NCBI GenBank assembly: GCA_032164245.1
Contig: JAVMKO010000006.1
Coordinates: 103,495,310-103,559,309, forward strand
Origin: Sternotherus odoratus
Lineage: Eukaryota; Chordata; Testudines; Kinosternidae
Direction of reading: 5' to 3'
DNA length: 64,000 nt
Shown: in pieces, positions 39,201-51,484 of the stretch
How the letters are laid out: every line of letters starts with the position of its first letter
How positions within the stretch are numbered: the stretch's first letter is position 1
The notes under the pieces: generated by a model
What the model was told of the DNA's origin: nothing
Seen by the model: only the letters and a program-made list of their open reading frames with translations
The model's database searches: none
Made by a program: the position numbers and the translations under genes

Positions 39201-42200
39201 CTAACACTGATCCCCAGACTCCCCCAAGCCCCTCCCTTGGCTTCCCTTAGCCTCTGTCTGGCAGGGGTCCTGGGTGGCTGGGCTGGGGACTCCGGCGGGG
39301 GCTGTGCCCGGTGCTGGGCTGGGGGTTAAGGTCGGGGTTCTCTGCAGTGTTGCGTTGTGGAGGATGTAGTGGAACAGGCAGGGCTGGCGCTGGAAGCCCA
39401 ACCTGACCCCCAGCCTCTGTATGGGGTAGTTGTCCAGATCCACGTAGCTATAGGTAGGATAGCCTAGTGCGTGCATCCGCTTGGCCAAGACATTCAGCAG
39501 CACCTGTATGTAGCCGCACCCCCGGTGCTGGGGCAGGGTGTAGCCATGTCTCATCGCACCAAATGGGTCTGAAAGGAGCCAGCTGACAGGGCGGTTGGTG
39601 GCATCCAGGAGGCAGACGCTGGGGAAGTAGCGGATCAGGCTGGTCAGGTATCTCCTGCTCCTCTCATTGCCCCCATCGAGCCACGTCTCATTCAGGAGGT
39701 CGGTGTGGGAGATGTCCAGGGACGAGAGCCTCATGGCCGGGTCCAGCCTGGGGGGCGGGAGGAGAGAGAGCAGCAGGATCAACCCCCAAATCCCAGCGCT
39801 GAGGAGTGACACCTCAGAATCATGAGATTGGCCCTAAAATCACGGGGCTTTTACAAAAGATCACGCTGTGATTACTGGCCTCCCTTGACAGCTGAATTCC
39901 CCCAGCCCCGACCCCTCCATGTTACAATCACTGCTGACAACAGTCCCAGATTCATTATGGTGAGATGGGCCTCCCTGCAGAAGCTCCTTCTCCAACATCT
40001 CTCCATCCCCCTCACAGCAATTCATTCTGCCCCAGCAGTTCTGCCCCATTACAGGGAACCATCAACTCTGTTCCCAGCCCCCACAGCCTCCCCGCTGTAC
40101 CTCCTGATGTTCCTCCACCCCTCCCAGCCCTGTGGGGGCTGCAGCGGGCTCCCCTCTGCCCTTCCCAGGCTGCGTGTCCCAGGGATAGGGGGGAGCGGAA
40201 GCACCGTCCTGTCCCGTTGCTCACAGAGAAATGGGGAGTAGAAGCAACGTCCCCCTGAGATGCTGAGCAATTCCTGCTGCCTCTTCCCCCGACCTTCTCT
40301 CCCATCCCCATGACCAGGGTGTCACTTTACTGCAGGGATGAGGAGAGCCAGGGAGCTCTTACTGCAGCAGCTCTGAGATGCAGCTAATCAGAAGGGACCT
40401 CTCCCCCAGGCAGGGTGAGATTCCCATGAAGGTCATTGTGAGACCCAGCCAAACTCATTGGATTAGGGAAAGGGGGTGACTGGAGCCAAGTGAAGTGGAC
40501 AGCTGGCTGGTTTGGGTGTGGGGTGGATATGGGACATGGGGCCTCTCCAAATAACCCACAGAGTTGGTAGTGCTGCCGTGGGGTAACATTCCCTCCCTGG
40601 GTCCCGGGTGAGGAGCTGAGGTGTGAACAGACTGTGGCCAGGGAAGGTTCGTTTCTAGCCTGGGCCAGGAGACATGTGGGGCAGGAATGGGGGAGCACGG
40701 CTGCTCGGTGCCCAAGCCCTGCCAGGGCTGATGGCTGATTGCAGGAGTGTCCGGTCCTGAGGGGATGTGGGTGGGACCCCATTGGTCTCACAGGAGCCCT
40801 TTGCACCAGGGTTTCCTGGCAGAGGCTGGGGTCCTGTACAGGAGCTGAAGAGGGATCTCCCTCCGCATGGCTGAACCCACCCCATGGCTACACTCCCCAG
40901 TCCCTGTAGTTTCCCTGTGTGAGGTTGGGTTCAGTACCAATCCCACTAGCATTCTGCTGGTGGCCACAAGACCCCAGTGCCCCAGGCCCTGCATGGGGAC
41001 TAGCCAGCCAGACCTTGGGCATCTCAGTGCCACGCTGGGCGGGGGCCCTGTGGCGCAAGCAGACACTGACCGGATTTCAGGCATGGAGCTGGGATCTGGG
41101 TGGAGGTAAGTGATGTAGGAGGATGATTCCAGCTGGATCCCTTTAGCCTCTGAGATGTCCCTGGAGGCTTTGTACAGCCCATCCTGGATACCTGCAGGGG
41201 GAGCGACGAGCTGTGAGCGGTGGGGATGGGGACTGAAGGGTCGTGAGAAAAGCCCCCATGGGGAGCCCAACCTGGCACAGCAAGCGGGCATGGCAGGAGT
41301 CTGAGCTTCCAAACCTACCAGCCCCAGCGCTCAGGGAAGAGGATGTGCTCTGCTGAGCCAACTCCAGCCCAGCCATGGCAAGGAGCAACCCCATATATTC
41401 CTGCCCCCCATAGAGCTGACAGGCTGGGGGGACATGAGGGTTTCGGGGTCGGCACTGTAGGGCGGGATCCTGGGGTTTGGCCCAGACAGAACATGTATGT
41501 TCAGTGGCATGTGGATCTCTCCCCAGTGCTGTGGGGCCCATGTTACCGTGGATCCAGAAGGCCTGGCTCCAGTTGATGGCGCTGTCCAGCAGGGCCCGGT
41601 AGGTACCCAGGTCCCGGTAGTACACCGCGTACTTGTTGGTGTAGAAATCAGAGTCGTCTGATGCCACCTACCGGGGGAGACATGGAGCAGAGTGGGGAAC
41701 TCCCAACGGAATGACTGATCTGCACCCATGAACCAGCCTGGACCCTATTTGGGGGCCCCCAGAAGGGAGAGGCCTCAAATCCCAGTCTCTCGCTCCGAGC
41801 CAGACTGGCTCCTGCCTCAGTCCCCTAGAGGAGAAAGGCTCCATGTCCTACTCCCCACCCCCAATCCCCATCCGCCCCCAGGTGCAGCGCAGTGGCTGAG
41901 GGGCAGCACCTCTCTGCATGGCCGGGTGAGGACGGCTTTGAACTCGGGCCACGAATCCACCAGCACCTCGTACACAGCCGGGTTCCCGCGGTTTATGGCC
42001 ATCACAGAACCGAGGACCTGCCAGAGACATGGGGCGGGGGTCAGAGCTGGAGGAGGGGCAGAAATTCCCACCCTCATGACTGGGTCAGGAGCCCACCATT
42101 GTTTATTGGGGGTTTCAGTGTCTCATGATCTTCTGTGCCTTGGGGAGTATTTTGCCTTTTCAAAAATGACTGCCCTTGCCAATGGGGTGGACACCACAGG

Positions 42201-43824
42201 CTGCCATTAGTCAAGATGGCTGCCACCTCAGCCAAGGAAAATGGCTTCCACAGGCTCTGGAGAGCAGAGACTGGAGGGTTTCAGGAGAATGTGGGGAGCA
42301 CCAAGTAGAGGGGATTGGGAGTGAATGGGGGGATGTGGGGTGACAGTAGCGGTTGGTTTGAGGGGCAGGGAGTGGGTAGGTAGGTGAAGGGGTGAGTGTT
42401 GTGGGTAGCCATGGGGCAGGACGTTTGAGTGGGAAAGCTGTGGGGGCCTCTCTCTTCACACACACCCTGGGTTTACTGTCTTGATTGTGGGGTTTGGTCC
42501 CTGATTTCAGGCCCCTGGGCTGGTGTCACAGGAGACACCTGAGTGCGGGGAGCGGAGCAGGAGAAGGAGGCTGGGGACTCCGCCACAGACTTGCCCCATG
42601 TGATGGGCACGGAGCCATGGAGGGAGGCAGAGGGACCCAGCTCTACAGTTATCTGCCTGGAGCCCGCCCATGCAGTGATTGGCTGTCACGGTGCCAGCCC
42701 GCCATCGTCCACTCTGACTGGTTGGGAAGGTCCCGTCGGCTACGCTGGGTGAGCAGCAGGTTTGGACTTTGGGAGACAGGAGCAGAGGCACCCAAGGGCG
42801 GCAAGTGGGTCAGTTTGCTCTAGGCCCCGGTCTCCGCAGGGCCCCCCACGGGAATACATGTTACTATAGTATTGCATCTTTTTTATGGAGGCCCCCCCAA
42901 AATTCCTTTGCCCCAAGCCCCGTGAATCCTCTGAGAGTCACTGGACATGAGGGAGCAGCAGGTGACTGGGAGAGCAGCCAGCACCTGGGTGAGGAGGGGC
43001 CTGCCCTCAGGGCCGGCGACAGGGGGGTACTACGGGTAGAGCTGTACCGAGCCCCGGAGTTAAGGGGGGCCCCGGTACACAGCTGTATCCGTAATCGTCT
43101 CACCTGGGCACCGCATCTCCCTGGCTGCTCTTTTCCGGGCTGTGTCCGGGTGTCAGTGGCCAGCTGCCTCCCGAGCCCTTCAGCCGGTGGCTCGTCCCGC
43201 GGCCCAGGAGCCGCCCCGAGGCACCCATTTCTGCAGCGCTTCCCCTGCCCACCTGCAGCAAGAGCCGGGCCAGCCCTTGGCGGGGGTGGGGAGCCCCCCG
43301 GAACCACAGGATGCCGGCGGCTGCAGAGGGCTGGACGGGCGCGCCGCTCCATGGGGGCGGGGGCCAGCGAGTGGGGCTGGGGAGACCTGGGTGCATGCAG
43401 CCCGGCTGGCGCCGGCTGAGGGGCCGGTGGGGAACCAATGGGGGTGGGGAGGGGAGGAGGTTAGGCTGGGGAAGGAGATTAGGTTGGGTGGGCTGGGTCA
43501 GGCAGGAGGGGGGAAGGAGAATAGGCTGGGGAGGCCACCAACGATCAGAGTAGGGGGCCCCCAACGATCAGAGTAGGGGGCCTCAAAATTTCTATCGCCG
43601 GCCCTGCCTGCCCTTCAGGCCTGATCTCTAACCCATCTCCCAGGAGAGTCAGAGGGACCTTTCCCTGCTCTCTGCCCTATGGAGGTGGGGAGGGTTGAGT
43701 CCCGTTCCTGGTCTGTGGGCAGTGGGGCTGCGCACAACAATGTCACCGGCAGCGTCTCAGGCAAGAGCCCCCGAAGTGTCGCCTCCAGCAGCCGCAGCTT
43801 GGAGGAGCAGCTCAGGATCAGCAT
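39201..43824 (-). CDS. Glycine N-acyltransferase-like protein, copy A (five coding exons)
   Basis: GLYAT-family acyltransferase; members conjugate acyl-CoA to glycine or glutamine, usually in mitochondria, for detoxification. Coding exons on the minus strand: 43747-43824, 41910-42017, 41547-41667, 41071-41191, 39201-39747; all GT-AG and in phase, giving 324 residues (human relatives about 300). The N-terminal domain (Gly_acyl_tr_N) has [38 protein letters not shown] and [12 protein letters not shown]. The C-terminal GNAT-like domain has [38 protein letters not shown] and the CoA-binding [11 protein letters not shown]. About 50 C-terminal residues (Pro/Thr/Gly-rich) extend past the usual end. 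ATG at 43824 follows a splice acceptor (exon starts 43877), so a non-coding exon lies upstream; a consensus donor sits at 44121. Substrate cannot be told from sequence. Confidence 0.9.
43008..43606. mobile_element. Non-autonomous hAT element, 8-bp target duplication cctgccct
   Basis: Termini CAGGGCCGGCGACAG and CTATCGCCGGCCCTG are inverted repeats. The element is flanked by CCTGCCCT at 43000-43007 and 43607-43614. It sits in intron 1 of GLYAT-like copy A. A 22-bp duplicated segment (CAACGATCAGAGTAGGGGG) lies near its right end. The adjacent 42821-42950 stretch looks like another repeat. No transposase. Confidence 0.85.
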
Positions 43825-44140
43825 CTCTGTCAGGATGGGCCCTTGGCTGGTTCCCGGGAACGTGGTGTACAGGACACCTGGGAGGAGGGGAGGAGAGAAA
43901 CCTGTCAGTTATGTGTGTCTATCCCCAGCCCTGCAAGTGACCCCCCGATGTAGGCAGGGTGTCCTCAACCTCCCATTCCTACCATAACAAACCTACAATA
44001 ATACCCCAGTCTGGGTGCAGCCCCCGTGCTCACAAGAGACCCTACAATAATAATCTGTGGCCCCAGCCATGCCAGGCTGGTCCACGCAGGGCTAGGGTCA
44101 CTCAACTAGCTTCCACTCACCTGGGCAGTCTTTGTGCCAG

Positions 44141-45493
44141 TGTTGCACAAATAGGGTCGTTCCTTTGGAGGTCGTCCCAATCACCTTCAAAGAACAAGCA
44201 GAGTCGCAAGGTAACCTGAATAAAAAAGGTTTATTCGTGCACAAATAGGGAGTCAAGGGGCTAACGCTCCAAACCTGACTGCCACAGATCAATGGGCAGC
44301 CAAAACATATATACAGTGTTTGATAATCGTCACAGGTACACACAACCAATAACTTCAAAGGGTATCACAGCTTCATACAGCCAATAATCTAATGCCATAT
44401 ACATAGTTTGTATACAGATTTGAAAAGTGTCATAGCCACGGGCCCTTGGTTTACAATACTCACTGTCACATGCTGTGACGAAGTGGGAGTACTGTGTGTG
44501 TGTGCCTCAGTATCCCCTATGCATTTCTTAAGTGTCTATGTGAAGGGATAGGGGCTAATGCTGGAAGCAAGGAGGCAACGCCCTCCCCTCTGTGCATCCC
44601 TGGAAGCTGTAACCTGACCCCAGGTGGGGGAGGGAGGTCAGCTGAACCTGTTGAAGGGAAGCCCGGGAAACCAAACAAAGGAACAAAGGAGCAGGAAGTG
44701 GCTAGAGAGGGGGTTTTGGGTCAGTCTGGGTCTGGGTCAAGCTGGGAGAGGCAGAGAAGCCAACTCGCTCTCTGGCCCCAAGATGGATCCAGCTGAAGGC
44801 TCACGCTCACTGTATGGTCTGTGATTAGAAGTCATCGAATAAACCTGGGGGAGAAGCAGGAGCCCAGAATCTGGGTCTCACCTCCTGGCACACCCCAGAA
44901 AGGCCTGACTGAGGGACTCTGTTTGGACTGAGAAGCTGTGAGTTGGATGGTGTTCCTGGCATCTCAAATAAACCGTCTATTCTGCTGGCTGACTAAGAGT
45001 CACATTTGACTGTGGAATTGGGGTGCAGAACCCATGGGCTCCCCCAGGACCCCGCCCAGGCGGGCTTGCTGGGGGAAGCACACGGAGGGGCAGAAGGTGC
45101 TGAATGCTCCGAGGTCAGACCCAGGAAGGTGGAAGTGGGGACCCCTGAAGCTCCTGGCCTGGGAAACAGGCTGTGTACGGAGAAGGGGCCCTCCACCCGG
45201 AGTCCAGTCTGGCTTCCTAGGGAGCGGTTCCAGACCATCGCCCGGGTGCTCCGTGACACATGCATCACAAACAACGTAACATAGTTAAATGTTAATGATA
45301 TGCATGACATGAACTGAGAGGTGCTGCGTGCAGTCTCTGTCCTGGATCATGGCTGCATGTCCATCCAGCTGATCTACTCCATTTAAAAAAACAGACTCCA
45401 TCTTGGAAACACAGATTTTACAGCAGTTAACCAGAGGCAGGTAACAAACAATACACAATAAGCAGTTAACAATACGATTTTTACCACAATTCC
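44141..45493 (-). mobile_element. 3' LTR of the minus-strand retrovirus, split by a solo LTR
   Basis: On the minus strand a purine-rich tract (AAGAAGAGGGAAT) precedes TGTGGTAAAAATCG, a plausible LTR start at about 45493. The far part has a TATA-like ACTGTATATATG, then AATAAACC (about 44239-44244), and ends ...GTGCAACA at 44141. About 560 bp belong to this LTR; the rest is the younger solo LTR 44474-45258. It lies upstream of GLYAT-like copy A in the same orientation. Confidence 0.6.
44474..45258 (+). mobile_element. Solo LTR (family 1), 5-bp target duplication catgc
   Basis: Same LTR as 5019-5813, with the same TGTGACGAAG start, TGACA end and two AATAAA signals. Flanked by CATGC at 44469-44473 and 45259-45263. 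It inserted into the older LTR 44141-45493 in the opposite orientation. Confidence 0.86.
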
Positions 45494-45523
45494 CTCTTCT
45501 TAAAAGATACTTTCTTCTACATT

Positions 45524-46871
45524 TTACCTTCTAGCTCTACGAGGCAGGGAAGTGTTACACATTAAAGGCATACAACTCATTATACAACAAAAACACAATC
45601 CCAGAAATACAATTACAATCAACCCACATATCCCAACCTTAACCAATGATTTAATTTTCCCATCCACATTAGGGAGCCAGGACAATAAGGACTCCCACCA
45701 GTCAACGGGTGGTTGGCCAGTAGAATGATTTCTAGCCAATTCCATCAGGTGCTTAGTGCGCTGGAAGGTGTCATGGCAGGTATCGTTTACAAAAGCACAA
45801 CACTCTTCACCAATTAAAGCACAAGCTCCTCCCTGAGCTGCTAACATTATATCCAGTACCATGCAGTTTTGCAAGGCAAGCTGGCGCAGCTGGGACATTT
45901 CCTCAGCCTGGTTCTCAAATAGGGATGCTGTCTCATTGGCAATATTCTCTAGCAATCCCTTCAGGTGAATTATGCCTCCTCTCAGGCTGGTAAAGCCTGC
46001 CCATCTATTCCATGATAGGTCCTCTTGGAGGTTAATTTCCAAGTAGGTCCTCCAAATGTTCCGTGCATGGGGAAAGTGAGGAGGTCTGGAGCAAATGTGG
46101 GACGGTGGAACTAACCAAGCCAAATAACATGACCGTTTCCAATTTGCAGGGAGAGAATAATATGCTCCAGATCCACATATCCAATAAGTCCCATACAATG
46201 CAGGTTGCCAATTCTCAAAAGAGAAAGGAAACCAACCCTTAAACCACTGCTCTCCCTGTAATGCCTTTTTGTCATTAGACTTACAAAGGCATAATCTAAT
46301 GGTGCTATTATTCAGGGTCAAAAAAGTCCCATTAGTACAATTGAAATAAGTCTGAATTTGGCCAACAGGGCCTAGGTCCTGGATCCCTGCAACAGGGCAC
46401 CCTCCTCTGCGACCAGAGGCAGTATTAAAAGGAGGTCATGGATACCACATGTGGGATAAGTAGGGGTAACAATCCTCAAAGGTAAGTGAACGACTAAAGG
46501 TAGTACCATTGAAATATATGTTACATCTACTTATCCCTACAAAAACCGAACCCTCCTGTTTCACAAAACACAACAACCCTGTCCTATTAGCCACTACTAA
46601 ATACCCGGAGGCAGGGACCTCTGACTTAGTCCAAGTTGTGTTTATGCATTTTCCTGGTAATATTGGCAGCAGACAGGGGAACAGGTATCAAAGTAAACCC
46701 TTGTTTCACATCTGTTGGAACCTTAATACACACCCAACAATCACTTAGTTTCCCCAAAAGGCGATTCTTGATCTCATGAGAATACTTAATAAAAGCATTA
46801 TCTTCATAAGAAACAACATTACAAAAAAAGTAGAACAGTACAATAATCACAACAATACAAAATCCCTTCAT
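45524..46871 (-). pseudogene. Endogenous retrovirus env, disrupted
   Basis: Minus-strand envelope remnant of a gamma-type retrovirus. The start (46871) overlaps the end of the pol frame by four bases and opens with a hydrophobic leader. The 3' two thirds (45524-46321 and slightly upstream) keep the TM subunit: a CX6CC motif (CALIGEECC), a heptad-rich region before it, one membrane span (GICGLIVIVFLGLCFCC) and a Cys-rich tail. It is broken by an in-frame stop at 46436-46438 and by a frame change between there and 46626, so no full product can be made. The long open TM part is notable. Confidence 0.82.
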
Positions 46872-47487
46872 TTTCCCCGAGTCAATTTGAGTCTAGTCTC
46901 TGAGAGAGGCAAACTAGTCCACAGTTCAGTCTCATTCTCTCTCTCAGGGGGAATATATTTCTTGACCTGTGCGCAGTGGATCCACTTATCGCTCTTCTCG
47001 AGCTTGACTGCCGTGTGCGTTTGGAGCAGAACTTGGAACGGTCCTTCCCACTTCTCCCTCAATGGAGCCTTCTTCCACCTCTGGATCAGGACTTGATCCC
47101 CGGGCTGGAAGTTGTGGATATTGACGTCCAAGGGCAAGCTCTGGAAAGGCACAGCAAATCTGTGGAGAGAAGACAAAACAGACTGCAAGTCAGTAACATG
47201 TTCTTTAAGCTCTGCCTTACCCAAATCTACAGTGACCTGTTCCCTCCACCTGGCTGGCAAAACTCTAGGAGGCATCCCGAACATTAGTTCAAAAGGGGAT
47301 AGTTTTAGTCCCCTACGGGGTATGCTACAGATGCAGGTCAGAGCTAAGGGAAGTGCTTGGGGCCATTTTAAATGGGTCTCAATGCAGATCTTTGTGAGCC
47401 TTGTCTTTAAGGATCTATTCATATGCTCCACTTGGCCTGAGCTCTGGGGCCTCCATGGAGCATGAAGCTTCCATTTAATACCTAGGG
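46868..47487 (-). pseudogene. Retroviral integrase C-terminal part
   Basis: The minus-strand frame contains the last catalytic Glu region (SSGQVEHMNRSLKTRLTKI) and the gammaretrovirus-type GPF module (WEGPFQVLL) before the env overlap. It is cut off at about 47487 by unrelated repeat DNA. The preceding part of the catalytic core is absent here and from the other pol piece. Confidence 0.82.
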
Positions 47488-48172
47488 CAGTGATGGCGAA
47501 CGCGTGGCACATGTGCCGCTGCCGGCACGCCGAGCCGTCTCTGTGGGCACGCCGTGACTACAGTCATACACTGTAGCAGGGGTCGGGAACCTATGGCTCG
47601 CGAGCCAGATGTGGCTCTTTTGAGCCTGTCATCTGGCTCGCGGCGCTGCTGTGACCGTGAGGCTGGGGGGCGGGGGAGGCGGTTTGGCGCGGCGCTGCTC
47701 TGACTGCGAGGCTGGGGGGCGTGTCGCTCCTCTCCTTCCCTCGCTGGAGTCGGGTCACAGCAGCATGACCCAGCGAACAAGTAAGCACGGGGGGGGGGGG
47801 GGTAAGCCGTTTGCAAGGGGGCGTTGGGGGGAGGCTGGGCTGGGAGCGGGGGTAAGCGGTGTGGGGGAGAGACCGGGCTGGGTGGGTCAGTTGGGGGGGG
47901 TTGGAGGAAAGGAGGTTTGGGGGGGAGAGACCGGGCTGAGTGGGTCAGTTGGGGGGGGGGGTAATAATCCACACTCCCTGATCGGAGATAACAAGCTGGC
48001 TCAGCTTAATTGGACTAACCCTTTCACCTCCCACCTGGCTCTTACCTACTTTTCTATAACTGCCTCTGGACACTTCCACTGCCTGCATCCGACGAAGTGG
48101 GTATTAGCCCACGAAAGCTCATGCTTCAAAACTTTATAGTTAGTCTTTAAGGTGCCACAGGACTTTGTTACC
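47487..48172. mobile_element. Composite insertion into the retroviral integrase
   Basis: Three layers: hAT-like repeats at about 47487-47700 (GCAGTGATGGCGAAC and GCAGGGGTCGGGAACC tips), a G-rich block with runs of 9 to 12 G and repeated GGGAGAGACCGGGCTG units (47700-47970), and a Penelope tail at 48084-48172 (GAAGTGGGTATTAGCCCACG). It separates two integrase pieces and replaces the middle of the core domain. Confidence 0.6.
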
Positions 48173-48175
48173 TAC

Positions 48176-49137
48176 GTCCAGACTTAGGGAGTTCAGCAAA
48201 GTCAATTTGCCATGCTTGGCCAGGATAATAAGTCCATTGCCTTCCTCCCATTGGAGCAGGTGGTCGAGGTGGTTTGGGATTCACTTTCTGGCAGGTGGGG
48301 CACTGTGCTGCCACACGCTGTGCTTCCAGATATAGTCCAGGAGATATCACCTGTCGTACAAGCAGGTCTTCCATCGCAGTCCCTCCCATGTGTGTGGTGG
48401 CGTGCAGGTGCAAAAGTACTTCCAGCAGTAAAGGTTGAGGCACCATAACTTTTCCTCCTGGTGCTATCCACCAATCATTTTCATTCTTTACTGCATGGTT
48501 TTCTGCTGCTGCTGCATCATCTTCTGGGGTGTAGCGCACCACACAGTCTTCAAGGTAGGATGGGATCTCTTGTACAGCACCCTGGAATCCCACGTCGCCT
48601 CCCATCAGCACTGCTTTCTTCACTGCTGCATCTGCTCTTGCATTTCCTCTTCTTTGGTGTTCATCGGCTGCTCTCCTGTGTGCTCTGACATGGACCACTG
48701 CAACTTCTTTGGGCAGCTTGAGGGCTTCCAGAAGCATTAGTATTTGCGGTCCATTGGCTATCTTCTGCCCTGAAGCTGTAATAAATCCACACTGCTTCCA
48801 CAACAGTCCATGAGTGTGTACAGTGGTAAAAGCATAGCGAGAGTCAATAAAGATGTTCACTCTCTTGTCCACTCCCATCTCGAGAGCTCGGGTCAGAGCA
48901 GTCAGCTCTGCTGCTTGAGCTGACCAACTTGCAGGAAGCTTCTCCTTCCATACTGCCTCAGTTAGTGTCACTACAGCACAGCCAGTATGTCTGATGCCTT
49001 TTATCATGCTGCTTGAGCCGTCCACGAAGAATTCTTCGCCCGGATCTTCAAGGGGGTCGTCCCTCAGGTGTGGTCGGATCAGTACTGAGTACTGAGTACA
49101 TTGAGAAGATACACCGTAGGCCAATAACTCCATTTAT
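48176..49137 (-). pseudogene. Retroviral RNase H and N-terminal integrase remnant
   Basis: One 320-codon minus-strand frame. The RNase H part has FFVDGSSS, AELTALTRAL and FIDSRYAFTTVH (conserved Asp-Glu-Asp series). The integrase zinc-binding part is marked by the CPTCQK end of its HHCC motif, then the first core stretch (PGQAWQIDFAELP). It stops at the composite insertion. Reverse transcriptase, protease, gag and the 5' LTR are not found beyond 49137, so the provirus is 5' truncated. Confidence 0.85.
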
Positions 49138-49839
49138 TTGAATGTGTGTTCTCCCCTCTCCTCTGTTCAGGGCTTGGGAGCCTGTTTTACGCACTGAACC
49201 TTCTCATTCTTGGTTCCTCACCCCGGTCTAGTGGTGTGGTTCTGGTGTATGGTCCTGGGGTGGCTGCACTCAGCTCCCCGCCAGAGGGACAGGGCTTCCC
49301 TGGCTCAGATAGGGGGCAAGGAAAGGAGGTCAGATACGCCGTAGAGAATAAGGGTCCCCTAGATCCCAGCACACCTGAGGGGAGGCAAGGGGAGCAGTTA
49401 GACACCCCTATAAAGGGGCAGAGACTCCTGATCCCGACAGACACAGGGGCAGGGAGATGGGCTCAGACACCCCCAGAGTGACAGACCCCCCCCCAGATCT
49501 GGGAGGGAAGAATATGGGCATGGCTGACACCCAACCAGCCTCCCTCCCACCACCTTATTTCTGCCGGGTTTTGATCCTCTGTCTCCAGTGGGAGGAAACA
49601 TTTAGCACTCCAAACTTGGAGCCAAATTCAGGTCTAGTAGAAATCACCAAAGTCCATGTGGAGTTCAGCCTAGGCTGAAATTGGTCCCCGATGGTTGAAC
49701 CATCAAGCTCACCCACAGGAAGAGACTGGCACCTTCCAGAATGTTCTGAATTCTCTCTCGCCCACTGGGCTTTCAGAGCAGAGTCTCGCTCGTCAAAAAT
49801 TGCTTCTGACAAATATTGCCCCTCCCCCATCTCTACAGT

Positions 49840-50560
49840 TGAAGGCAACTAAATCCTCCAGTCTGACCTGTATATCACAGGCCACCACCACCACCCAGCA
49901 GCTGCTCACTCAACCCAACAGCCGAAATGAGACCAAAGTGAATGAGACCCAGAGGAGACTAGACTGTGATGTGCCAGAGGCAGAGAACAGCCGGGACCGA
50001 GGTGCACCCCAGTGGCTGAGTAGGAATGGCAGGGAAATGGGTGAGTGAGATACACCCAGATAATCTTGGCAAAAGACTCACACTTGGATGCTGCGGAGGA
50101 ACCTGAACCTCACCCCTGAGGTTCGTGGTGGAAAATTCCTTCCCAACCCCGCATGTGGCGATCAGTTGGACCATGAGCCTGTGAGCCAGAATGAATCAGT
50201 CAGCCAAGCGTGTGAGAGGGAACTTTCGGTGCCATCTCAGATCACCAGCCCCCTCCGTTCAGGACACCAGCTCCAACCTTGGCAACCCGGATGCTTCAGA
50301 GGAAGGAGGTTAAAAAAAATCCCCTTTGAATATATTGGCGGGAAAATATCCCTCCCTAATCTCTGCTAGTGACCAGCTGAAAGCCTGAAGCTGAGGAGAA
50401 GGGATGTGAAAATCAAGCATAACATCCTTCAGAGTAACTAACGGGGAAGGGGTGTAGGGAAAAGGGGTCTTGGCAGGGGTGGAATCAAGAATTCGATGCC
50501 AGCAGCATCCCCGGAAACAGGGTAAAGGCTGTTGCAGATCAGAGAAGTAATGGGTGTTTA
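49840..50560 (+). repeat. Old interspersed repeat, class uncertain
   Basis: TGACCTGTATATCACAGGCC, GCGATCAGTTGGACCATGAG and flanking sequence look like a dispersed amniote repeat that I recognise only loosely. Frames are short and broken. Elsewhere in 49138-51480 I see no gene. Confidence 0.35.
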
Positions 50561-51484
50561 TCAAGAACATACATTGTGCATTGCGTGTTATCAATTCACT
50601 AAATATCAGATCCTCAGTAGACTGCCATTGTATCGATCTGCCCTACTTTTATGGTGAATAAATAAATAATATTTCATGTAACCCCCACCTACCCCAGTGC
50701 TCAGCCCCCTCTCATGGTGAACTGGATGGCGGACCCATACCCAATACTCCTGACCCCTATTGGGTGGAATCTGTGTTATGTTCACAGCATACAAACAGTG
50801 ACATTAGATAAATGCCTAAACTACACTTTCAGAAGGTTGCAACATAACCCTTTTATTTCTTTATACCCTTTCAGGATCTGGCTCCATAACTTTACCGTTA
50901 AAGAGATTTCAGGCAGGAGCCGGAGTAGAGAGATGTTTGGGTGGTTCTGGCTGTGTTTTGCTTGGGCTGAGTTTCCAGTGCCCTGGTCATGTCATTTTGT
51001 GATGGATGTTGTTTCTACTCATCAGTTAAAGGCAGGTAAAGCTGTCAGACACCTCTTGGGATATTGGACTCTGCTTTCAATTTCCTGACTTTGGTGCATT
51101 CAAAATGTTATATTTAATAGTTCAATAAAAGAGGTAGTGGTTTGTCCCGTTTGTGTTCATATACATTTATAATTGTTTGTGAACTTCACTCATCCATTTG
51201 CCTTGAAGGTGTCCTCTTTTAGGGTGTGTAGAAGGTTCGAACACACGGCATGTTACGGTTCCTTGCATCTTACTCTGTTACCTGTTAATATCAGATTTCA
51301 TCATCTTCCCAACAGCCTGACCCAAAGTGCACTGAAATAAATGGAAAAACTTCCCTTGGTGTCAAGCTGTTTTGGAGCAGACCCTCCTACAGTGAGTGAT
51401 TTGGCCGAAACAGAACTTGCATGCTTAGTCACCCGAGGGCCCATGTTCCTAGCTTTCAGTTTCTGTCTTTTGCTTTGATCTGAG

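Noticed and set aside
38566..39207. 213-codon minus frame downstream of GLYAT-like copy A
   Set aside because: It starts beyond the real stop codon, in another frame; Pro/Ser-rich and disrupted in the equivalent region of block B.
42864..43564. Overlapping frames within the hAT element
   Set aside because: No transposase motifs (no DDE or BED domain); GC-rich non-autonomous sequence.
47475..47972. 165-codon minus Pro-rich frame
   Set aside because: Translation of the G-rich repeat block and hAT tips within the composite insertion.
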